In this document: positions 1 through 5,620 of the stretch, piece by piece
How the letters are laid out: every line of letters starts with the position of its first letter
Numbering within the stretch: position 1 is the stretch's first letter
NCBI GenBank assembly: GCA_026415535.1
Contig: JAOAGX010000070.1
Location: 1-9,327 of the forward strand
Direction: 5' to 3'
Length of the DNA: 9,327 nucleotides
Source of the DNA: Armatimonadota bacterium
GTDB lineage: Bacteria; Armatimonadota; UBA5829
Made by a program: the position numbers and the translations under genes
The notes under the pieces: model-generated
Databases searched by the model: none
What the model saw: the letters and a program-made list of their open reading frames with translations, nothing else
Told to the model about the DNA's origin: nothing

Positions 1-626
1 CCCATAGAATAAGCTAGTCCTGCGAAGACGGGATGAACGCTGCCGACTAGAAATTTGTCGGGAAAGCGCTTCCTCCAAACCCTGCTTGCCTCTTGTTCGC
101 AAGTTTGGGAGGCTGAAGAGTTCGGTTCGTCTTGGGGCATTGCCCCTTCATTACCCTCCTCTGTGAGAGGAGGAGAAGGCGGGTCTAGGTGTGGGTGAGT
201 ACGTTTAAGCCACTCATCTGCCTCGGCCTTGTTTCGTGGCGGATCAATGTTGGCTCCCTGGTGATCCATGCGGGCCTTTCCGATTTGGCTTTTGGGAAGT
301 AGCCAGTGGCCTTCCTTGTGGAAGACCCACTCTTCACCGCTTGAGTTGTCTATGAAGTATACGTGCGCTTGGTCTTCGTGAGAATAAGTCTTCCCTTCCA
401 GCCTGTGAGACGAACCGTGGGTTGGAATGACCCAGTCGGGGTGGTGGCGGTCTTCTATGGCTTCGAGGACCTTCATTCCCATATCGCCGGGCCCGTGTAG
501 AACCTCCCAAAGCGGTAAGCCAGTCAGTTTCCAACCGTATTCCGCACCCCAAAAAAGGGGAGCCACCGGTATTGTGTCAACTTCGCGCCCTTCCAGCGCC
601 GCGTAGATGCGTTCTCGTGATGTCAT
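1..626 (-). CDS. Uroporphyrinogen decarboxylase (URO-D) family protein, N-terminal part, runs off the left edge
   Basis: An open frame runs from ATG at 626-624 to the window edge without a stop, giving 208 codons. An in-frame TAG lies three codons upstream, so this ATG is the first possible start; no good ribosome binding site precedes it. The N-terminus MTSRERIYAALEGREVDTIP, followed by VAPLFWGAEY, is the typical opening of URO-D/MtaA/CmuA-like proteins, a TIM-barrel family that includes methyltransferases moving methyl groups to or from corrinoids and true HemE. The HemE hallmark around RPVWxMRQAGR is not seen, so haem synthesis is unlikely. Substrate is unknown. Residues about 143-168 form a Pro/Glu-rich segment (HPHLDPPSPPLTEEG) that looks like an in-frame repeat insertion, after which family-like sequence resumes (WRKRFPDKFLVGSVHP, near residues 185-200). 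It lies downstream of cysNC on the same strand, 340 bp away. Family assignment is from memory of the motifs; the function is inference. Confidence 0.82.
   Translation of the reverse strand, partial: MTSRERIYAALEGREVDTIPVAPLFWGAEYGWKLTGLPLWEVLHGPGDMGMKVLEAIEDRHHPDWVIPTHGSSHRLEGKTYSHEDQAHVYFIDNSSGEEWVFHKEGHWLLPKSQIGKARMDHQGANIDPPRNKAEADEWLKRTHPHLDPPSPPLTEEGNEGAMPQDEPNSSASQTCEQEASRVWRKRFPDKFLVGSVHPVFAGLAYSM
120..202 (-). repeat. GC-rich palindromic repeat-like insert inside the URO-D-family gene
   Basis: The segment holds a perfect 8-bp stem with a 3-nt loop (CCTCCTCT at 155-162, GTG, AGAGGAGG at 166-173). A second short hairpin, GGGGC-ATT-GCCCC, lies at 134-146. On the minus strand the segment begins ACTCACCCACACCTAGACCC and runs into the hairpin. 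That is the style of the CTCACCC...CTCTCCC/GGGAGAGGG repeats scattered through many bacterial genomes (recalled, not searched). It is translated in frame as residues about 143-168 of the URO-D-family protein. Element boundaries are approximate. Confidence 0.5.
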
Positions 627-777
627 ATACTTCTACTTCGCGCACTGAGTCAAGCCGTCCTGCTTTGCTCGGCCATTCGCGAAAAACCGATTCTCCATCG
701 ATTCCAAGCATTATTATGATGGCGTCTTGCGGATTCAACGCCAACATGAGCAATTCGGGCTTAACGAGTATTTCCAT
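577..777 (-). CDS. Doubtful small ORF (66 aa) overlapping the URO-D-family start
   Basis: The frame opens at ATG 777-775 and closes at 577, overlapping the first 50 bases of the URO-D-family gene in another frame. The first 50 or so residues look protein-like (NPQDAIIIMLGIDGESVF) with ordinary codon use, but I recognise no family. No ribosome binding site precedes the ATG. An upstream TTG at 927 would extend the frame to 116 aa, but only by reading through the repeat at 781-819. It could be a small hypothetical protein, a decayed gene fragment, or chance. Confidence 0.2.
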   Translation of the reverse strand: MEILVKPELLMLALNPQDAIIIMLGIDGESVFREWPSKAGRLDSVREVEVYDITRTHLRGAGRARS

Positions 778-780
778 CCA

Positions 781-819
781 ATGCCGAGATTTTTCGCTCA
801 GCTCAGAGTGACATGGCAT
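781..819 (-). repeat. Dispersed-repeat-like element with short terminal inverted repeats
   Basis: Minus-strand core 813-785 reads TGTCACTCTGAGCTGAGCGA and then AAAATCTCG. It is bounded by ATGCC (781-785) and GGCAT (815-819) as an inverted pair. From memory it resembles the widespread repeat TGTCATTCTGAGCGAAGCGA followed by AGAATCTCC, with 24 of 29 positions agreeing by hand. That repeat often yields spurious peptides such as CHSERSEES, and here the frame reads CHSELSEKS. It also resembles the segment inside purL at 6108-6136 (19 of 29 positions identical without gaps). Confidence 0.55.
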
Positions 820-934
820 TGGCATTACTGGAGCAACAGTCGTGGTCGAAGAGTGCTCTTGGTTCAGGGGTATAGGATTGGCGTATAACTCGGGTCTATG
901 TTTCGTCGAAACGGCTTGGTGCGCCAACCCAGCT

Positions 935-960
935 AGTATTCTTCAAATGTCCCGAATACT
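935..960 (-). terminator. Weak stem-loop just past the cysNC stop
   Basis: AGTATTC (935-941) and GAATACT (954-960) form a 7-bp stem with a 12-nt loop, six bases beyond the cysNC stop codon. The stem is AT-rich and no T-run follows on the minus strand. It may protect or end the transcript, but it is not a classic terminator. Confidence 0.25.
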
Positions 961-966
961 CTGATG

Positions 967-2904
967 CTAGTCGAGAATTCGTTTTCCCCTGAGCAGCTTG
1001 ACGATCAGATTGACGCACTCATCGACTGAAAGACGACCGGACTCCAGTCTCAATTCAGGACTTTCAGGCGGTTCGTATGGTGAGGAGATGCCAGTAAAAT
1101 CGGGTATTTCGCCTGCACGAGCTTTGACGTATAGGCCCTTGGGGTCGCGTTGTTCGCAAATTTCTATTGGAGTGTCAACGAAAACCTCAATGAATCGGTC
1201 TTCGCCTATGATATTGCGAGCGTTTGCACGGTCGGCGCGAAACGGGGATATGAACGAAGTGATCACGATCAGGCCGGCCTCGTTCATAAGGCGAGCAACT
1301 TCGGCGACGCGACGGATGTTTTCCGAGCGGTCAGCCTGCGAGAACCCGAGGTCGCGGTTGAGTCCCTGGCGTATGTTGTCGCCGTCCAACACGTAGCAGG
1401 CGCGGCCCTCTTCCACAAGCTTATTTTCCAGTGCGTAAGCGATTGTCGACTTGCCGGACGCGCTAAGACCGGTGAGCCAAACGGTGACGGGTCTCTGGCC
1501 GAGGGCCATTTCCCTGTCACGCAGGGTTACATGGCCGGGGTGACAGGTAAGTTGGCGATTTTCGATGTCAGATATGGTCCGTGCGTATGTGTGAGCGCGG
1601 TCAATGATAAGACCTGCTCCGACCGTGAAGTTCGTTATAGGGTCAATCACGATGAATGATCCTGTGTGGCGACTTCGGGAGTATTCGTCGCATAGGATCG
1701 GTCGAAACAGGTGCATAGAAACGCGCCCGATCTCGTTTAGGCCTAGTGTTTTTACCTCATTTCCATCCTCTCTCCCACTGGCAGAGTAATGAGTCCCAAC
1801 GCGGTGTAGGGTGTCGGGGTCGATGCGGTAGAGTAGCTCGGTGAATCGGCCTCGGACTATAGAGGTAGTATGTTTGACTACGTACTGGCGGTCAAGGCGC
1901 ATCGGGTCCTCGTGCATCCATACCAACATCGCCTCCACGTCGCGTGTTACCCAAGGAACGTTTGCCGGGTGAGCGAGCATGTCCCCGCGACCGATGTCCA
2001 AGTCGCCTTCCACGCAGATTGTGACCGACTGAGGAGGAAATGCGTATTCCACATCTTCGAGGCCGTTTATAATGCGGGTAACTCGCGTTCGCCAGCCCGA
2101 CGGCAGTACAACAACTTCTTCTCCCACCCTTACTATTCCGGAAGCTACCGTGCCCGAATAGCCTCGGAAGCTACCATGTGGTCGAAGAACATATTGTACG
2201 GGGAAGCGTAAGTCTATCAAGTTTTGATCGCTTGCAATGTGGACAGTTTCCAAATGAGCGAGCAAAGTGGGACCGTTGTACCACAGCATGTTCGCGCTTC
2301 GCTCGACAACGTTGTCCCCCTTGAGCGCGCTGATCGGGATGAATTCCAAGTCGGTCACCGGCAGCTTTGCGCAGAACTCGGCGTATTCGGTGCGAATCGA
2401 CTCAAATGCCTCGCGCGACCAGTCGACCAGGTCCATCTTGTTTATCGCCACTACGATGTGCGGAATACCTAACAACGAAGCTATGAACGCGTGGCGGCGC
2501 GACTGCGTAGTGACTCCGTTGGTAACGTCGATCAGTATCACGGCCAGATTGGCTGTGGACGCGCCAGTGACCATATTGCGAGTATATTGTTCGTGACCGG
2601 GTGTGTCGGCGATTATGAACCGACGCTTCGGAGTGGAGAAGTGTCGATAGGCTACGTCGATTGTAATCCCCTGCTCGCGTTCCGCCTTTAGGCCGTCGGT
2701 CAGGAACGCAAAGTCAATTTCCTCTCGACCGGCTGAGCGCGAGTCGCGCTGGAGTGAGGCGAGATGGTCCTCGTAGACGGCCCTAGAGTCGTGAAGCAAT
2801 CGACCAATGAGGGTGGACTTGCCGTCGTCGACACTGCCGGCGGTTGTGAACCGCAACAAGTCAACTCCTTGAGCCTGTTTCAACAATTCGTCTGAGGTCG
2901 GCAT
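967..2904 (-). CDS. cysNC: Bifunctional sulfate adenylyltransferase large subunit / APS kinase (CysNC fusion)
   Basis: The 645-aa fusion joins two steps of sulfate activation. The CysN half is a GTPase that drives ATP sulfurylase (with CysD) to make APS. It shows the P-loop GSVDDGKST (23-31), GITID (79-83), DTPGH (100-104), NKMD (155-158) and SALKGDN (192-198), then elongation-factor-like barrel domains from about 233 (RFPVQYV). The C-terminal CysC half phosphorylates APS to PAPS. It shows a second P-loop GLSASGKST (479-487), DGDNIRQGLNRDLGF (507-521), SFISPFRADR (550-559, with the family's phosphorylatable Ser region) and DPKGLYVKAR (587-596). Both active sites look intact and the length is normal for CysNC/NodQ-type fusions. 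The ATG at 2904-2902 sits one codon-length tail before conserved sequence; its ribosome binding site is poor. cysD lies 113 bp upstream on the same strand, so they form a functional pair. PAPS could feed sulfate reduction or sulfation; neither cysH nor a sulfotransferase is in view. Confidence 0.96.
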   Translation of the reverse strand: MPTSDELLKQAQGVDLLRFTTAGSVDDGKSTLIGRLLHDSRAVYEDHLASLQRDSRSAGREEIDFAFLTDGLKAEREQGITIDVAYRHFSTPKRRFIIADTPGHEQYTRNMVTGASTANLAVILIDVTNGVTTQSRRHAFIASLLGIPHIVVAINKMDLVDWSREAFESIRTEYAEFCAKLPVTDLEFIPISALKGDNVVERSANMLWYNGPTLLAHLETVHIASDQNLIDLRFPVQYVLRPHGSFRGYSGTVASGIVRVGEEVVVLPSGWRTRVTRIINGLEDVEYAFPPQSVTICVEGDLDIGRGDMLAHPANVPWVTRDVEAMLVWMHEDPMRLDRQYVVKHTTSIVRGRFTELLYRIDPDTLHRVGTHYSASGREDGNEVKTLGLNEIGRVSMHLFRPILCDEYSRSRHTGSFIVIDPITNFTVGAGLIIDRAHTYARTISDIENRQLTCHPGHVTLRDREMALGQRPVTVWLTGLSASGKSTIAYALENKLVEEGRACYVLDGDNIRQGLNRDLGFSQADRSENIRRVAEVARLMNEAGLIVITSFISPFRADRANARNIIGEDRFIEVFVDTPIEICEQRDPKGLYVKARAGEIPDFTGISSPYEPPESPELRLESGRLSVDECVNLIVKLLRGKRILD

Positions 2905-3017
2905 CTTTTCACGTCAACAAAGCACAAAGGTATGAAATATAATCTGAGCTCGAAAGCCCTACATGTACAGAGCTTGTACCCCAAAACTGCTTTTCGGCGC
3001 TTCGCAGCTCGAATCCG

Positions 3018-3923
3018 TCAGAAGTAACCCTCGCGCTTTTTCTGTTCCATCGACGAATCCTGGTCGTGGTCGATAAGCCGCGTAATTCTTTCAGAGTGAC
3101 GAACGGTCATCATCTCCTCGATGATTTCCGGCACGGTCTTCGCAGACGAGCGCACTGCCCCGGTGCACGGATGGCAGCCGAGTGTACGAAACCGGCACAT
3201 TACGATCTCAGGCTTTTCGCCCGGTTCGAGCCTGGTTCCTTCGTAAACCGGGATCAGCCGGCCATCGCGCACGACCATTGGCCGCTCCGCCGCAAAATAC
3301 ATAGGCACAACTGGAATCAGTTCCTTGTATATGTACAGCCAAACGTCTAGTTCCGTCCAGTTCGAGAGCGGAAAGACTCGGATCGACTCACCTTTGCGTA
3401 TGCGCCCGTTATATAGATTCCAAAGCTCCGGTCTTTGATTTTTTGGGTCCCACTGACCATGTACGTCTCTCAACGAGTAGACCCGTTCCTTGGCGCGGGA
3501 TTTCTCTTCGTCGCGCCTCGCGCCGCCGAATGCCGCGTCGTAGCCGCCTTCTTCAAGCGCGTTGAGCAGCGCCTGGGTTTTGAGAATGGCACAGCATTTG
3601 ACCGTGCCGAGCTCCCACGGGTTCACCCCCTGGGCTATTGCCTCTTCGTGACGGTAGACGCGCAGGTCTGCGCCGATCTCTCGACAAAATCGATCGCGGA
3701 ATTCATACATCTCAGGAAACTTCATTCCAGTGTCCACGTGCAGAAGTGGAAACGGAATCTTACCCGGATAGAATGCCTTCTGAGCGAGTCGGACCATCAC
3801 AGATGAGTCCTTGCCGACAGAATAGAGCATCACCGGACTCTCGAACTCTGCCGCGACTTCTCGTATGATGTGGATACTTTCCGCTTCAAGAGTTTCCAGA
3901 TTGGATAGGTGGAGCTTTTCCAT
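3018..3923 (-). CDS. cysD: Sulfate adenylyltransferase small subunit (ATP sulfurylase catalytic subunit)
   Basis: This is a 301-aa PP-loop ATP pyrophosphatase-fold protein, about the size of E. coli CysD (302 aa). It adenylylates sulfate to APS in a heterodimer with CysN. Seen in the sequence are the PP-loop variant SVGKDS (35-40), LHVDTGMKFPEM (61-72), the family signature GGARRDEEKSRAKER (133-147), LGCHPCTGA (248-256), and the usual C-terminal tail EQKKREGYF. Start is ATG at 3923-3921, agreeing with family N-termini. The mRNA just 5' of the start reads GGGCCTCCTG, which has no Shine-Dalgarno and in fact resembles anti-Shine-Dalgarno, so initiation may be leaderless or weak. The 216-bp spacer to purF suggests its own promoter; I could not pick one with confidence, and no SAM-type riboswitch is recognisable. 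Confidence 0.97.
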   Translation of the reverse strand: MEKLHLSNLETLEAESIHIIREVAAEFESPVMLYSVGKDSSVMVRLAQKAFYPGKIPFPLLHVDTGMKFPEMYEFRDRFCREIGADLRVYRHEEAIAQGVNPWELGTVKCCAILKTQALLNALEEGGYDAAFGGARRDEEKSRAKERVYSLRDVHGQWDPKNQRPELWNLYNGRIRKGESIRVFPLSNWTELDVWLYIYKELIPVVPMYFAAERPMVVRDGRLIPVYEGTRLEPGEKPEIVMCRFRTLGCHPCTGAVRSSAKTVPEIIEEMMTVRHSERITRLIDHDQDSSMEQKKREGYF

Positions 3924-4139
3924 CAGGAGGCCCTAGTTAACGGGAATACTGAAGGTAAGAAAGCACGAAAACATAGTCCAAGAATGTAATTCGGGACCGG
4001 ATTGATTCGAGCGTTTGCGTGGTCGATCCGACGGTACATAACGGTATCCTGAATGTATGTTTGGGGAGATCGGACGTATCCAGCATAAGTCAGGGTTTAT
4101 TCTTGGTTTTTCGGCTATCGCGACAGACGCCTTTGGTGT

Positions 4140-5573
4140 TCACTTGATTACCGCAGGTTCCTCAAAGACGAATTTGCTCAACTTGGCGTCTTTGGTGACT
4201 TCGACCGGATACTTTCCGTCGAGACAGGCGCAGCACAGTTTGTCTTTTTTGACTCCTATGGCGCGGATAAGCCCTGCCAAGCTCAGATAGCCGAGACTGT
4301 CCGCGCCTATATACTGCCTGATTTCTTCAACCGAAAGCTTAGCGGCGATCAACTCGTTTTGGTTGCATGTGTCGATGCCATAAAAGCACGGATACTTGTA
4401 GGGCGGCGAGGCAATGCGTACGTGTACTTCGACTGCGCCGGCCTCGCGTATCATTTTGATGGTTGGACCAATAGTGGTTCCCCGGACGATGGAATCTTCG
4501 ACCATAACAACTCGCCGTCCAGACAGGCTCTCTTTAAGAGGTGTCAACTTCATCCTCACGCCCAATTCGCGCATTCGCTGGTCCGGTTGGATGAACGTGC
4601 GATGTATGTAGCGGTTTTTGATCACACCTTCCGCATAGGGAATCCTTGAAGCCTCGGCGAAACCAATCGCGTGAGGTGTTCCGGTGTCGGGTATAGGGAA
4701 AACGATGTGTGCGCCATTTGCCGGATGTTCTTTGGCAAGCTCATGCCCCATTCGTCGGCGCGCATCGTGCATGGTCCTGCCGTACATCCGACTATCAGGG
4801 CGAGCGAAGTAGACGAACTCGAAGACGCAAAGCGCGTTTCCTTCCTTGGGGACGGCTTGGTGCTCAGTGAAGCCTCGCTCGTCAAGGATGATCATCTCGC
4901 CGGGTTCGACCTCGCGTATGAATTGAGCGCCGATGGTGTTGAGCGCACATGTTTCGGAAGCTAGAACATAGTGAGTGCCGTTTAATCGGCCAATACATAA
5001 AGGTCGGATGCCGTAAGGATCTCGGATACCGATAAGCTTGTTACGCGTCATAACGAGGACCGCATACGCGCCGCGGATACGCTCCATAGTTTCGATTACG
5101 GCATCCTCGATTGAGCACGCCGACGAATTGGCAATGAGCTTGATTATGACCTCGCTGTCATTAGTCGTCTCGAAGTCTATTCCACTCTCTAGCATTTCAT
5201 TGCGGATCTCGCCGGCGTTGATCAGGTCTCCATTATGCGCGATTGCAACCGGTCCCAAATCACAATCCGCAAGCATCGGTTGCACGTTGCGCAACACACT
5301 GGAGCCCGTGGTGGAATAACGTGTGTGCGCAATTGCTATGTGCCCTGTCAGCTCGACCAGTCGATCTTCTTGGAAAACCTGAGTGACTAGGCCCATATCG
5401 CGGTGCATTCTGATGCGACGGCCGTCGGATACAGCTATACCCGCACTTTCCTGACCGCGATGCTGCAGAGAGAATATCCCAAAAAATGCAACTCGCGCGA
5501 CGTCTTCGCCCGCGCCGTACACGCCGAACACGCCGCATTCTTCAGCTATTTCCGGCTTGTCCAGACAGATCAT
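4140..5573 (-). CDS. purF: Amidophosphoribosyltransferase (glutamine PRPP amidotransferase)
   Basis: PurF makes 5-phosphoribosylamine from PRPP and glutamine, the committed step of purine synthesis. From ATG 5573-5571 the product has 477 aa. A 12-residue propeptide (MICLDKPEIAEE) precedes the nucleophile Cys13 of CGVFG, as in the Bacillus-type, self-processed enzymes. The N-terminal Ntn glutaminase domain (HRGQESAGIA, HTRYSTTGSS, AHNGDLIN) is followed by a phosphoribosyltransferase domain with the PRPP loop VMVEDSIVRGTT (356-367). Four cysteines sit where Bacillus places its 4Fe-4S ligands: C249, C396, C447 and C450 (237, 384, 435 and 438 after propeptide removal). It is therefore likely an oxygen-sensitive Fe-S form. 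The gap to purL is 47 bp. An upstream in-frame TTG at 5624, overlapping the purL stop as TTGA, would add 17 residues to the propeptide. I prefer the ATG because of propeptide length, although its ribosome binding site is only GGGGG four bases upstream. Confidence 0.97.
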   Translation of the reverse strand: MICLDKPEIAEECGVFGVYGAGEDVARVAFFGIFSLQHRGQESAGIAVSDGRRIRMHRDMGLVTQVFQEDRLVELTGHIAIAHTRYSTTGSSVLRNVQPMLADCDLGPVAIAHNGDLINAGEIRNEMLESGIDFETTNDSEVIIKLIANSSACSIEDAVIETMERIRGAYAVLVMTRNKLIGIRDPYGIRPLCIGRLNGTHYVLASETCALNTIGAQFIREVEPGEMIILDERGFTEHQAVPKEGNALCVFEFVYFARPDSRMYGRTMHDARRRMGHELAKEHPANGAHIVFPIPDTGTPHAIGFAEASRIPYAEGVIKNRYIHRTFIQPDQRMRELGVRMKLTPLKESLSGRRVVMVEDSIVRGTTIGPTIKMIREAGAVEVHVRIASPPYKYPCFYGIDTCNQNELIAAKLSVEEIRQYIGADSLGYLSLAGLIRAIGVKKDKLCCACLDGKYPVEVTKDAKLSKFVFEEPAVIK

Positions 5574-5620
5574 TGTGCCCCCGAAGGAAGATCGAGAAAT
5601 CACGAAAAGCGTTTTCGCGA

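Larger units (their letters stand above)
627..966. other. Intergenic stretch between cysNC and the URO-D-family gene
   Basis: These 340 bases hold no gene I can support firmly. They contain the repeat-like element at 781-819, a small hairpin beside the cysNC stop at 935-960, a short interrupted palindrome GTTTCG-T-CGAAAC at 900-912, and the doubtful small ORF entered separately. No tRNA, convincing promoter or rho-independent terminator with a T-run was seen. Confidence 0.6.

Noticed and set aside
334..552. A 72-aa minus-strand frame rich in Arg
   Set aside because: It is an out-of-frame reading of the URO-D-family gene, whose own frame shows conserved family sequence across the same bases.
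1..626. True HemE (uroporphyrinogen decarboxylase of haem synthesis)
   Set aside because: The HemE substrate-binding signature RPVWxMRQAGR is absent near the N-terminus; the opening fits the broader methyltransferase-like family.
1150..1659. A 169-aa plus-strand open frame and several others opposite cysNC, cysD, purF and purL
   Set aside because: They lie antisense to strongly conserved genes, have no recognisable family features, and arise from the GC pattern of the opposite strand.
2905..3017. Direct repeat AGCTCGAA (2947-2954 and 3006-3013) in the cysD-cysNC gap
   Set aside because: Two 8-base copies, one at the cysD stop, are within chance expectation and match no known element.
3924..4139. 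A riboswitch or terminator in the purF-cysD spacer
   Set aside because: No SAM-type core, strong hairpin with T-run or clear promoter pair was found. Only a short direct repeat ACGGTA-C/T near 4031-4047 is visible.
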